Source of the DNA: Meconema thalassinum
Taxonomy: Eukaryota > Arthropoda > Insecta > Orthoptera > Tettigoniidae
Direction of reading: 5' to 3'
Assembly: GCA_946902985.2 (NCBI GenBank)
Contig: OX336389.2
Span: 337,440,444-337,504,443, forward strand
Length of the DNA: 64,000 nt
A program made the translations under genes and the position numbers. The notes beneath the pieces were generated by a model. That model was not told the origin of the DNA. It ran no database searches and saw only the letters and a program-made list of their open reading frames with translations. Below are positions 20,671-31,737 of this stretch, in pieces (the first letter of the stretch is position 1; each line of letters opens with the position of its first letter).

Positions 20671-22480
20671 ATAAAATGGGAAACTTATTTTCCAACTCTC
20701 CCATACAAATAAAGGATATAAAGCAAATAGATGAATTAATTGGTAAATAAGAATGGAAGAGATGTTAGACTAATTGTTGAAAACCAGGCCCAAGAACCAG
20801 TTACTGGTACTTGAGATGTCACTAGAAGATCCTGCCTGTGTTGTATAAAGAAAAAAGGCAATAGTTGTTTCTCACTCTTTGTGTATTAATTGACCATTCT
20901 AATCTAAAGCAAGATATTCTGTGTGTGCCAGATTATTCTGATCGATCACTGGCTCCCTGGATGTAATTCGTTGCATCCTATCTGTTACTGAATAGCTTGT
21001 CCCTATACTGAAACTATAACAAGACAGCCATTATTCCTGGAATGAGAAGGGGAGGGCCAAACTTGAATAGTACTTGTTCAGGTGAATGGAAAGGTGGCAG
21101 TCTGCATTTGTCAAGGCATAGTGGGTGCAGTTTGATTATGTAGTTGTGTGTGCATAGTTTCTAGTTTCTTTGCATTACCATTAACATTTCAGGGAGAATT
21201 TGGCTCCAATGGTCATGCTCTCGGGCAAATTGCATATGGGCCCTTCGGAGGTGTGGAGTCATCTGGCCCTGTTGCAGCGTTTCTTGATGTCAGGTTTTCT
21301 TCTCTGAGTCTTTTTACATGGCTAGCTTTTTCAAGTTGATTTTTTTGCATCTACTGCAGTTAAATGGTGGTCTCTCAAGACCTGCTAAGTTGTAAGATGG
21401 TTTCTGTGCCACCGTTATACTCTTTGGTTGACTGGATCTCAGATACCTGCTGTAAGTATGGTGTTTCCAAAACCATCTCGCAGATTGTGAAATGTTTGTA
21501 ACACACACTAGCTCTTGCAGAATTCTCAGGGCACAAATCCATTGGACTTGAACTAAACTTCTCGATGCTCTTGGAGATACTGAATAACAAGTCATTAACA
21601 AGAGTGCAACAATGTCTCATCCGATCTCAATAATAGCTTAATAGCTTAATAGTGGTACTACCACAAAATTCTAAAACCAATCCTAGGTAATCGAATCCAG
21701 GAAGGGTGGCCTTCATAAATTGGATGTTTTCATATTCTTCTTCCCAAATGTTTCTGGCTGGGATCGTGGTGGATAAGAAAGATCCTATTCTTCTACATGA
21801 TAATTCAACTTTGTGGCTTATAGGATCTAAGTGAATTTAGTTCTTAGTAGCATTTAAGTCTTTGTTTAACCTTTTTGTGGTATCTCATAGTATGAATCTT
21901 TTGCCCCTGCCATGCACAAAGCACAAAGAAGCTGTTGAGGCTAGGTTGTCGAAACAAGCTCTTCAGGGTTATGGTATTGAAGAGCTGCGACTGGATTGAT
22001 GGCGTAATTGTCCATCTTGGAAGATTGTGGTGCATCCAGTGTGGAGATCATCTTTGTGCTTGTCTTTTATTTGTATTTCACCCTTCACCCCCCACCTGCT
22101 TATCGTTCTGCATTCCCACAGTTTTCATTAGTGACATTTGATAGATAACGCCCAAAAATACCAGATTTATCAGTATGTCAGTATTTTCTGTACCATTAAG
22201 GTCTCTGATAATGCATGTTTGCAAGCTCTTCAGAGTTTTAAAACTTCCATGGCTGGCACAATCTCCAGACCTGTATCCCTCTGTACACACGTGGGACATG
22301 ATGACGTAATGTTAGATTCCCTACAATTATTCCAGAATTGTATTAACAGGTAGGTTGAAGGGACATGGAATTAGACAAACCAAGTTGATATTCACCACAC
22401 CCATCAGCTTAAATCACGCTCCACATTTAGAATAGATAGCTGCACATTGGAAGAGCCGAGATATGAGTCCAAACGATGAT
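20671..22480. other. Intron sequence; only a possible 101-nt exon-like segment
   Basis: No repeat or gene was recognised apart from 21193-21293. That segment is open and bounded by consensus-like splice sites (see findings). The rest is AT-rich and featureless by eye. Confidence 0.4.
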
Positions 22481-22489
22481 GGTAGCCTT

Positions 22490-22690
22490 CTTGAGCCTGT
22501 ATTGTCCCCTGGTTTTTCCATGCTCTCTTCTGGGTATGTGCTGGGTTCGTATATTATTTCAGCTCCTGGGATATTTGCCTCAATCCTAGACTCTACTAAT
22601 TACAATTGCTCGTACTGCTACAGTCATCACAAAAACACTGGTTCTCAGGCAAATTTGGTATATACACTCACATACATGGGGTGATGATTA
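22490..22690 (+). repeat. Decayed SINE (family A 3' half)
   Basis: Words of the family body are recognisable (ttgcctcaatcctag, ctacagtcatcac, acactggttctcaggc) but many differ, so this is an old copy. Confidence 0.5.
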
Positions 22691-22857
22691 TAGATAGGAA
22701 TTGAAGCCATAAAAACTTGGGATGTGAGTTGAGGAAATTATTGTAGTTCTTGTGGGTTGTAAGTGTATTTTATACCAGGGTGTCTGTTGGTTCTGGAACT
22801 AGACTAGAATTGTTAATAACACACTAAAAAGTTTGCAAAATAAATTTCTGTGTTCAA

Positions 22858-22999
22858 TTTCAGATGATTTGCCTTTTTTATTGTTATTTTCTGTATTCTT
22901 ATTATTTTCTTCGGGAAACTATGTTCAGTTTCAGATGATTTTGCATTTTTATTGTTATTTACTGAATTCTTGTTATAATTTTTTTTCCCTTCAGGAAAT
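22858..22999 (+). repeat. Tandem duplication of ~71 bp
   Basis: tttcagatgatt plus following T-rich sequence occurs at 22858 and again at 22929. The downstream part (aggaaataatg, gattttacaa) recurs at about 28151, so this belongs to a dispersed repeat. Confidence 0.65.
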
Positions 23000-23771
23000 A
23001 ATGTCTCCTACAGACTGAAGTCTCAGAGATGAGAGATTGATTTTACAATTGTGTTTGTTCACATTATATGTGTTTATGTTTTGGTTAATGAGATATTCCA
23101 GTTTAAACTGCAAACTGACAAATCTTGAAATCTATTTATCAGGCACCCCAGTTCGGTGCTTGTGCAGTGCTGTTATACAGATTCCAGCTACCCTTTAGTG
23201 TGTGTGTGTGTGGGGTTGATGACCATGATATCAAACTAAACCCAATTATTACATGATATTTCTTCTGGCATTACAAATTAATATTTGAATACATGCTATG
23301 TTATTTTACTCAAGCATACTGGTTATGTTGCTGATATCTACAGCATGCAACTATGGTGCGACTTGGAGGGAAGCATATATTGGACATAGTACTAATTTTC
23401 TGAATCTTATTGATGGTGAGCAATACTTGGAATTTTCTTCAAGCACGTTGTGCTTTAGCAAATACTCTAGACAGCAAAAATTCTCTTTGTTTTGAGTGTA
23501 ATATTTTTGAACAGTTGCTTGAAAAAATGTAAATCTGCACTTATATAAAAATAACTCACATACAGGGTGTCTTTTATGTACCTTTGGAGAATGATAGGTC
23601 ATGTAGGGGACGGGTATAGAAGTAATTTGATAGGGAACTTGGGGTCGGAGCGGCCTCTTTAACCCCTAAAATAAGGGTTGATTCAGGCCCTCCACCCCGT
23701 AAGTTAGGCAACCGACCCAAGCCTCTATTATCTTTCTCAATCCTTTAACTATTGGCAAGATTCATTTCACC

Positions 23772-23846
23772 ATGTGGCGCTGGCGTAATGGATAGCGTTG
23801 TGGTGCGAAAGGCCGGTAGTCCCGGGTTCGATTCCGGGCTTGGACA
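23772..23846 (+). other. tRNA-like module, left arm of foldback
   Basis: A box tggcgtaatgg and B box ggttcgattcc fit consensus exactly. The T-arm pairs perfectly (ccggg/ccggg around ttcgatt) and a D-arm can form. The acceptor stem does not pair, so it is derived from a tRNA (Arg-like D-arm) rather than a working tRNA. The Pol III promoter may still be intact. Confidence 0.7.
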
Positions 23847-23947
23847 AAAAAATGTTATTTGTCGTATTGTAGTCACATGGTTTAATTTACCGAAGGTATC
23901 AAGCTTACAAACCTTACACCTAAAATAACATCAAAAGTTTTTGCCCA

Positions 23948-24018
23948 GCCCGGAATCGAACCTGGGATTATCGGCCCTTCGCACCGCAACGGTATCCATT
24001 ACGCAAACGCCACATGGT
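23948..24018 (-). other. tRNA-like module, right arm of foldback
   Basis: Mirror of the left module on the minus strand (aggttcgattccggg B box, ttgcgtaatggatacc A region). A-box and T-stem have one or two changes. It faces the left module across the centre. Confidence 0.65.
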
Positions 24019-24272
24019 AAAATGAATCTTGCCAAGAGTTAAAGGATTGAGAAAAGTAATAGAGACTTGGATCGGTTGCCTAACTTACAAGGTTGAGGGC
24101 CTGAATAAACCCTTATTTTAGGGGTTAAGGAGGCCGCTCCGACCCCAAGTTCCCTATCTCAAATTACTTCTATACCTGTCCCCTACACGACCTATCATTC
24201 TCCAAAGGTACATAAAAGACACCCTGTATATATAGGTATATGTAACAAACTTGTGGTAACGTTTTCAGTGTA

Positions 24273-24636
24273 CAGTAGACTCGCAATAATCCGACAGATC
24301 TGGGACCTGGAAGGTGCCGGATTATCAAAAATTATGGATTCCGAACCTTCAATGTAAAACCATGTCTTAAAGGGAGAAACTGCAGATTTGAACACTAAAT
24401 ATGAAAAGTTACTTTATTATAGGCCTAGCTGAAACTTACATCAACATTATTTAAAACTAAATACTCTGAACTCAAAAATTCTTGTTCACAGCATAAACTA
24501 ACTGCACAAGAATTCACATTTGTAAAAGAATGTGCTTGCGATCGGCACGAGGGCTATTTTTTTTATTTTAGCTCCAAAAGATGGTTTAGAAAGCCTGTTA
24601 GATTACCAAAGCTGTCGGACTATCACGGCTCTACTG
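24273..24636. mobile_element. Pogo/Tigger-like MITE, 364 bp
   Basis: The left end CAGTAGACTCGCAATAATCC and right end (reverse complement CAGTAGAGCCGTGATAGTCC) form ~24-bp terminal repeats, with TA on each side. CAGTAGA...ATAATCCG is the Tigger-type terminus. Non-coding. Confidence 0.7.
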
Positions 24637-25207
24637 TATGAATTAACTCATTATAGATTGGCTCTACTGTATTCCTTGTCCTGTTTGAATACCAAATGAG
24701 GATTTTCAGGAGGTCACGTGTATATAAAGGGCAAGCCATCAAGATGCTACCAAGAGAGTTAAGATGTCTTTAATCAGACTATCGGCCTGAATACATAGCA
24801 TGCAAATATATTTTAAGTTCCTTTAATATGCCTATTAAATAAAAATATGCATTTGCATGAATTCTGAGGTCTGATCATGTTAATTTATTTTGTGTTAAAA
24901 TAGTTAGGTTGACATCCACTCTGATGTTATTCTTATGGTATATGTATAGCAATGCACTTAAACCTGAAAATAACCCACATACCAGTTGCAAATACCAATT
25001 ATTATGACTATGCAAATAGATTATACCAATAAGAAACTTTAATGACTGACAACGTGCATTACAATTCCCAATATCTGTTACTTGTATGAAATGTCTGTGA
25101 CATATGCTGGAATTCAAAACCATCATAGAAGTAGACACTGTCGGCAAATCTGGCAGCTAGTTTTCTAGTGTGAGATGTGGCAATTTTATTTCTCTTCAGT
25201 GTATCTA

Positions 25208-25524
25208 CAAAGGGTGTTGCAAAAATGCAGTATAGAAATATCTATGCAAGATGGGTAACACCAAGGCTAGCATTTTATGTTGCCATGTTGTACGCCCTCT
25301 GCCGCATCACCAGGGTTGTTTAACGGGATGAGGTGGAGCTGGTATAAAATTGAGCAGAAGTGAGTGCGAAAACATTTATCCACAAAATGTGCTTTATGTT
25401 GTGACTGCCAACACAATTACATGCTTGACAACATTAAAACATTGACATCCATTCATTAACACAGAATATTTGCATTGGTGTACCCCATTCTCTACAAAAA
25501 ATAGTCCAGTTTTACAACACCTTG
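25208..25524. mobile_element. Small TIR element with TA flanks
   Basis: Ends caaagggtgttgcaaaaatg and the complement of caaggtgttgtaaaactg, about 16 of 18 alike, with TA on both sides. 317 bp, non-coding. The superfamily is probably mariner/Tc1 by target site only. Confidence 0.5.
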
Positions 25525-25526
25525 TA

Positions 25527-26125
25527 TGATGCTCCTAGATTAACGTCATGTTTTAGCTAATGAAGGCAGCTATCTTAGTCTCTGAATTTGAGCCATTTCT
25601 TAATTTATTTAGCTTCTCTATATATTACAAATTTTTGGCATAATATTTGGTATAGCAATGTTGATATTAGCATATGTTAGCATATTGTGCTAAAGTGGAG
25701 GTAAACTTATTCTGTTTCATAGCAGCTTGGTCTCCATTCACCTTTCTATTGGATCATCATATGTACCCTGTGACTTTTGCTCCTTTCTGCAATCTACTCT
25801 ATTACTTGCTTTCTGGGATGTCTTATCCAATCATGAATGAACAGTTAATGTGCATGTTTCATACTATAATGGTTTGTATCTTTCGCATTATCATCTGACT
25901 ATGGGTTGACTGCTTTTGTGATCTAGGGGTCTTGGGTTTTATTCCCGGTCCTATGGTCTTAGAGCTGGTACAGGGTTTGTGAAGACTTCTGCCATCTTAG
26001 AAGAGCCTTTCTAAGTTTTCTCTACTTCCAATCTAAGCAAATTATGGGATGATACATAACTCAAGGCTGTCCTCAATTACAAGTATACTCACTGCAAGAC
26101 AATACAATAACACAGGTTATCAAAC
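25527..26125. other. Intron sequence with a decayed SINE
   Basis: 25890-26125 resembles a degenerate family-A SINE in + orientation (gggttttattcccgg head; aataacacaggttatcaa end). The remainder shows nothing. Confidence 0.45.
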
Positions 26126-26142
26126 AGATTTTATGTACAGTA

Positions 26143-26930
26143 TATATATGTGTGTCTCAAACTTTTTGGGTCAAATTGATACAGGTGTTAGGGTCCTTAA
26201 CAGAGTATATTGAGATAGGGAACCAATGGGTGGAAATGCATATTTATTCTGTTATGAACATACACAACTTACACCTTATACCAACAATGTAGCTCATAAT
26301 AATTTTTCAAAGTGATGACTGCCAGTTTCAATGCATGTATTGCAACAGGCACATGAAGTTTTGCCGTGCCCTCTCAAAGATCCCTGGTGTTTGTTGTACA
26401 CGGAGAAAGGCAGCTGGTTGTCTGCCAAAGGATGTGGTTCAACAAGATGTTGCACCGGCCCACTTCGATGTTAATGTCCACGAGCACCTAACCAACGCAT
26501 ACCCTTATTGTTGGATTGGAAGGGGAGGTCCTGTCTCACGGCCAGCGCGATCGCCAGTTCTCACACCTCTGGATTTTTTCCTGTGGGGTTACGTCAAGTC
26601 GTTTGTGTATTTAATCCCGGTAGAAACTGATGAAGACCTGCTTGCTAGGGTCCAAGCTGCCAGTCTGCTTGTACAACAGACACCAGGGATCTTTGAGAGG
26701 GTGTGGCAAAACTTCATGTGCCATTGCATTACATGCATTGAGACTGGTGGTGGTCGCCACTTCGAACAATTACAATGAGCTACGTTGTTGGTATAAGGTG
26801 TAAGTTGTGTATGTCCATAACATAATAAATATGTATTTCCACCCATTGGTTCCCTATCCCAATATACTCCGTTGAGGACCCTCTAACACCTGGATCAATT
26901 TGACCTGAAAGGTTTGAGATACCCTGTATA
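26143..26930 (+). mobile_element. Snapback mariner/Tc1-superfamily element
   Basis: The two arms, about 26143-26415 and 26655-26930, are inverted copies of each other. The right arm codes the transposase C-terminus; the left arm is the same sequence reversed. Between them lies the middle of the catalytic domain. The N-terminal half is missing. End sequence: tatacagggtatctcaaac. The left terminus is approximate. Confidence 0.7.
26430..26778 (+). pseudogene. Transposase fragment (mariner-related, QQDGAPxH family) lacking the last catalytic Asp
   Basis: The open frame continues from an antisense start at 26335, but homology begins at VVQQDVAPAHF, the second catalytic Asp region (family consensus QQDGAPPHF). 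It runs through WIGRGGPVSRPARSPVLTPLDFFLWGYVK to the C-terminal CIETGGGRHFEQL. In the family the block reads RSPDLTPLDFFLWG; here the Asp after SP is Val, so the active site is broken. The upstream DNA-binding domains and first Asp are gone. Met 26335 and the first ~30 residues are encoded by the inverted arm and are not transposase. Confidence 0.8.
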
Positions 26931-26936
26931 GGGCTG

Positions 26937-27140
26937 GCTGTGTGGCCCAGTGATAATGTTCTCACTTGCTGTGTCCAAGGTTGCAGGATCAAATCCTGGC
27001 GCAGTCAGCTGTCATTTGAGGCTGCGAGGGAGCCGTGTCAATAGACTTACTGGTATGTAAAAGATCCCCTTCAGGGCAAAATCCCATCACCCCGGCGTCT
27101 CTAAAAGCTGCAGAAGTTAAAAGTGATGTAAAACAAATTA

Positions 27141-27176
<36 letters not shown>

Positions 27177-27178
27177 AT
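26937..27178 (+). repeat. tRNA-derived SINE with (ATT)n end (family B)
   Basis: The head is gtgtggcccagtgataatg with B-box-like ggatcaaatcctggcgc. The body contains tagacttactggtatg, cccggcgtctctaaaag and gtaaaacaaattac, then about eleven ATT. The same family occurs at 32430 (+) and, reversed, at 63113. Confidence 0.8.
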
Positions 27179-27459
27179 CCGGTATATACACACCCACCCA
27201 AGTAAGCTACATGAAACTGATGGTCACCTTTATACATGCCTGGGACGTGATGCCTAATTCCTTTTGTTAGACCCTCTACTATGCAGAATTACATTAATAT
27301 GTTCAAGAGACATGTAATTACACACAGAAGGGTGATATTCACTATACTCGCTAGCATGGTCGAGCACCACAACTGGTTGAGCTGGTCACATACGGTGATT
27401 TTTAGTCTTTCTCATTGTGTATTAACTACCGTACTGAGATACAGTCCAGAAATAGGCTA

Positions 27460-28067
27460 CTAGGGAAGTTCCAAAAATAAGTTTCGTCATTTTTTTCCAG
27501 GGTCCCTTTATTGCCAAACTGAAATACACCCTGGCATCGTGAACTATATACGTCGCACTATTTTTCGACATAGTCGCCACCACATTGAGACACTTGTCGT
27601 AGCATGCAATCGGTTTGAAGAAACCCCTCTGGTAAAAGTCGGTGCCCTTTACTCAAGCAATGTTTTCATTCGTGGATATGGAGGGACGCCCACTTTGATC
27701 TTCATCATCATCAACTCTGCCTTCCTTCACTGAACATGCAACACCAGCGACTGACCATTTGATGAGAACATGACCGCTTCACCGTACACGGTCTGTAGGT
27801 GTTTATGAATGACTGACACACTCATCCCACGTGCCCATTCACACTGGATAACAGCAGGCACTTCCATTGGTGACCACGTCAGTACACGTCAGTGTGCTAC
27901 TCCTCTCTCTTCATCGGCTCTCTGTGCATGTGTCATTGCCCCTCCACTGACGCTCCTTCCATCATTGACCAGCCAAGGGTGTGGATTTTTATGGCAATTG
28001 TTTGTCACCTGGTGTACCAGCTGCTCGTGCAATAAAAAGACTAAACATACTTTCGGAACTACCCTCG
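27460..28067 (-). mobile_element. Mariner deletion derivative, 608 bp, minus strand
   Basis: The terminal repeats are ctagggaagttcc and, from the right, cgagggtagttcc, with TA outside both. Minus-strand reading gives a mariner helix-turn-helix region (GMSVSVIHKHLQTVYGEAVM, then RVDDDEDQSGRPSISTN) followed directly by the extreme C-terminus (YDKCLNVVATMSKNSATYIV). The whole DDD catalytic core is deleted. Confidence 0.75.
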
Positions 28068-28217
28068 TAGTATTAACTCAGTTGTCCGTTCTTACTTGGT
28101 GAAGGGCAAATGACTATTTTTGTTATTTCTTCATTATTACTTTTCCCTCTAGGAAATAATGTTTTATAAGACTGAAGAGAAACTGGATTTTACAACATTG
28201 TTTGTCTAAATCATATA

Positions 28218-28891
28218 CGAGGGCTGTTTTTTAAGTAAGGGCCTTTTTTTTTTAAAGCCCGTAGTTAGTGCGCACGCCACAACAAGCGTGCGCGCTACCT
28301 CCCGGCATCCTTTGCGAACAAGCAGGCATCAGTTGCAGCTGTGTATCTAACCTGTATGCTGAACTGTGCATCTTTACAATGTTCAAGATTATTGATTCGC
28401 CCGCCGCGTGTGAGGTACGATCTGTGATAGGTTTTTTGAGTGCAAGAAACATGTCGGCTGCAGACATTCATCGTCAGCTTTGTGAGGTGTATGGTGATAA
28501 TGCAATGACGGAAGGTAAAGTGCGAAAATGGGTATGCGAGTTCAAAAGTGGCCGTGAAAATGTTCATGACGATGAACGTTCAGGTCTGTGATCACAGATG
28601 ACTTGGTGACTGCAATTGACACGAAAATTCACGAGGACCGAAGATTCATGACAACCACTCTATCAATGGATTTTCCTCATGTGTGAATTCTTGGTTGTCA
28701 GAGCAGGCGGCGAACTTTTATGCAGAGGGATTTCAGAACTTAGTTTTAAGGTATGACAAGTGCTTAAATAAACAAGGCGACTATGTAGAAAAATAGAGGA
28801 AGGTATGTAAAACCTAAAAATAAATGTGGTTTCAAAATAAAATGTTCGGTTAATTTATATAAAAACGGCCCTTACTTAAAATCAGCCCTCG
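28218..28891 (+). mobile_element. Mariner deletion derivative, 674 bp, plus strand
   Basis: Termini cgagggctgttttttaagt and, reversed from the right, cgagggctgattttaagt, both flanked by TA. A helix-turn-helix N-terminus is followed after about 28685 by a C-terminal scrap (RYDKCLNKQGDYVEK-like, about 28750-28795). It interrupts an older dispersed repeat (28145-28217 and 28935-28985). Confidence 0.82.
28380..28591 (+). pseudogene. Mariner transposase N-terminal DNA-binding part (HTH_48 type)
   Basis: From Met 28380: MFKIIDSPAACEVRSVIGFL, SARNMSAADIHRQLCEVYGD, NAMTEGKVRKWVCEFKSGRE, NVHDDERSGL, then TGA. This is the paired helix-turn-helix region of SETMAR/Mos1-like transposases, which binds the terminal repeats. 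In relatives the text continues GRPSVITDDLV; here GRP has become a stop, although ITDDLV follows in the next frame. The catalytic domain is deleted downstream. Confidence 0.8.
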
Positions 28892-29602
28892 TATTATGTA
28901 TGTGCATAAGAAAGGTAGAAGTTCCCAGCTTCTATTTAAGGAGATATTCCAGTTTAAATCTGCAACTGACAAATCTTTAAGCATTCCTCCAACTAAAAAG
29001 AACCAACTTATTAATGAATGAGTAAGAAGGTTAACGGCAAGTGCCTACATACTAAATTATGGTCTTAGGTTGATTTTTCCTACATACAGTTTCTAAGTTC
29101 TAAGAGTTTAGGCGGTGGGATTTGAATTAATTTTTCTAGATGATAACTTAAATATTGTCAACAACTGGCCCTTTCTATATAGATACCGTACACAATTATC
29201 TGAAACTACTAAAGCCAATTCATGGCTCCTACCTTGTTTTTGACATATCTTAAATATAAACTGGTCAATCTCTAGTCATGAGATAACCCTAGGGTTGCCA
29301 GATTTCAAGAATGGAAAAACGGAACATTGTTGATTTTTTAAATCAAGGTTGTTAAATGTTGTAATAAATAATACACTTACCATATATGTTAAATAAGTAT
29401 TACATGATCAAATATACAAAATTAAATCTAGATATTGCTGACATATCATATAGGCCTATGACACCAGCAACTTACAAATGCTTTTCGTTTGAATGACTCT
29501 TTGCAAGGATTTTTTATGTGTAACATCTTTCCGCTCGGTTGCTGGAGAGTTTTGTGGGAGTGATTTTGAAAATTGGGGACGGAAGTGGATCGGAACGATC
29601 GA

Positions 29603-29863
29603 GCTGGCAGTGGTTCATCAAACGGAAGTATGCACTGCCCGCTCGATCGATCAAATGGAAGTGTACTAGCTGGCAGTGGTGGACAACGGAAGTATGCACT
29701 GCCCGCTCGATCGATCAAACGGAAGTATACTAGCTGGCAGTGGTGGACAACGGAAGTATGCACTGCTCGATCGATCGAATGGAAGTGTGCCCTAGCTGGC
29801 AGTGGTGGATCGAACGGAAGTATAAGACGCACTGCCAACTCGATCGATCCAGCTGGCACTGGT
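29603..29863. repeat. Minisatellite of ~57-66-bp units rich in CGATCGATC
   Basis: Units start at 29603, 29669, 29733, 29795 and 29852 (partial). Each contains gctggcagtggt, aacggaagtat, cactgcc and ctcgatcgatc. ggcagtg and cactgcc are complementary, so every unit can form a hairpin. Confidence 0.85.
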
Positions 29864-30211
29864 AAGAGAAACAATCAGCGCGCGGTGTCGAAAATTGATA
29901 CCATGACGCGCTCTCGGCCATGTGGAATGTATATGACATACTGAACGAAAAACGCTCATGCGAACTCTGGTGTCAAGTGATTTAAACAATTGACATGGTA
30001 CATGTTCGAAGTCTTCGTATCAGTATTTAAATGGTAAAATGCCTTAATATCAAACATTGTAAGTAGTCGGCATTGCATTGGCATAAGGCATTTTAAACTC
30101 AATGTCACTCAGGAACATTATCGAAACAAGCAAAATATAAATGAAACATAATTCCGTAATGCAGTATTATTGGAACGTGGAAATAAGTCACCATCTTGTG
30201 CACAATATTTG

Positions 30212-30290
30212 CGTAGTCGAAATAGCCGTGGGGTTATTGCGTATGACTGTGAATGTAGAGATCTTGGGTTCGAATCCTGGGCGGGGTAGA
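30212..30290 (+). other. tRNA-like module in the hAT-like element
   Basis: gtagtcgaaatagccgtgggg (A-box-like) is followed by gggttcgaatcctgggcgg, a good B box with partly wobble-paired T-stem. Not an intact tRNA. Confidence 0.5.
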
Positions 30291-31317
30291 TATTTTTGCT
30301 ACCAGATTATCATTTTAAACGATATTTATCATATCAATATGACTCATTTTAACAGAATCCATATGAAATTACGTCTTGGTCTGTGAATCAAGAGGACCTG
30401 TATAAGGAATTTTAGGTTATGAGCGGTGTCGCGTCTATTAATCTAGTTGATCCATATCATATTCTTTATTTAGGCTAGTGCTGGTGGAAGCTACAAATCA
30501 TCTAATAAAATGAGTTCCGTATTATAAACTACAATATCTGTAAAACACTCAATTTTACAATAGATTAATATTTGTGCCAATAATACTATAAAATACTGGT
30601 GTATCAACATTTTCACGTGAGGTTTCTTCTATGTCAGATGTTACACATCATATGCGACTACTGTAAGGCTCGTAATTTTTTTATTTGTAGGTACCTTCTC
30701 ATAAAATTCACTACAATTTTTGTCATAATTGTAATATGTGAACAATTCTTGTTTTATTAAACTAATGGAGCTTCTGTTTCTATCATCTCTCCATTTGATA
30801 TTCATGACAGAAAAAACTCTCTCCGTAAAAGCATTGGAGGGGAAAATACTAAGTATTTACTTCGCAAGGACTAAGATATTCCTTAATTTTGTTGCCCCTA
30901 ATAAATCTATAACATGTACCCATATATCTGACACAGACATAGAAATCATTTTCTCTTTCTAACTTGCACCTGCATCACCAGAAAACAAGCTAGGTATTAC
31001 AATCAATTCTGAAGCGGGACATTTGAAAATTGGTGAAAAATTGAATATATTATCAAATGAACCAAAAACGGAATATTTGGTGTTCCGTTAAAGATTGAAA
31101 TGGAACGCGGAGCAAAACAAGAAAGAACGGAATTGTTCCAGGTAATACGGAACGTCTGGCAACCCTAGAGAAGCCCCTTAAAACAAGAGTTATCATCACT
31201 GCCATCATTATCGTGATATTAAAATAGTTGGATGTCCACACACTATTGTAGTTTTAGCCCTAGTACTTTTGACATGTGTTTAGCATACATAATAATGCTA
31301 GTATGTTTGCCCCTAAT

Positions 31318-31600
31318 TAGTACCATTTCCATGGGGTCGGGGATAGGATGCTATGAATGTCTGTGTAGTGGATGGTTGTTACAGTCAGATGCCCTTCCTG
31401 AAATCAGCTTCGTGGAAGATGAATGGAACTGAGCAAGGCGCATGAAGGAAGCAGCTGTGTCCTGGCATTTGCCTGGGGTTGAAAATGGGAAACCACAGAA
31501 AACCATTTCAAGGACAGCCGTTGGTGTGGTTCGAACCCACTATTCTACCTATTCCGAAGGCCCTGTGACTTTGCGCATTAGCACCCATACATACCATGGT
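31318..31600 (-). repeat. SINE family C, minus strand
   Basis: Body blocks include ggatgctatgaatg, gatgcccttcctga, aaccatttcaaggacag and a reversed head (tggttcgaacccac). The same family occurs at 63201-63569 and 56280-56480. Confidence 0.75.
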
Positions 31601-31737
31601 CAGTGGTGATAGTACGGTAATCATTATTCCCATGGTTACAGAATAGAAATTAAACCAATAAGAAAATTTAAATTAGGATCAACATGCATTTCAATTTTTC
31701 TTCATGTCTAATACCCGATATGAAATGACTAGTTGTT

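Larger units (their letters stand above)
23563..24226. mobile_element. Foldback element with two mirrored tRNA-like modules
   Basis: Ends CAGGGTGTCTTTTATGTAC and its complement, flanked by TA on both sides. The arms are about 300 bp each (23563-23870 and 23925-24226), roughly 90% alike by eye, around a central ~50 bp. Each arm contains a tRNA-Arg-like module (23772-23846 on +, 23948-24018 on -). No transposase is encoded. TA flanks suggest mobilisation by a mariner/Tc1-type enzyme. Confidence 0.85.
29290..31167. mobile_element. TIR element, probably hAT-like, 1.88 kb, non-autonomous
   Basis: Perfect 13-bp ends TAGGGTTGCCAGA and complement. The 8 bp outside (gataaccc and gagaagcc) match at 6 of 8, suggesting a decayed hAT-length duplication. 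The right flank is a copy of the common 3' tail (ccccttaaaacaagag), so it seems to have inserted in a retroelement end. It carries a ~64-bp minisatellite and a tRNA-like module; no transposase. Confidence 0.65.

Noticed and set aside
21193..21293. A malectin exon
   Set aside because: Sequence does not match the domain and its length breaks the reading phase between exons that join perfectly without it.
23772..23846. A functional tRNA gene (Arg-like)
   Set aside because: D- and T-arms can form and the promoter boxes are perfect, but the acceptor strands do not pair and the anticodon stem is weak, and a mirrored copy sits in the other arm.
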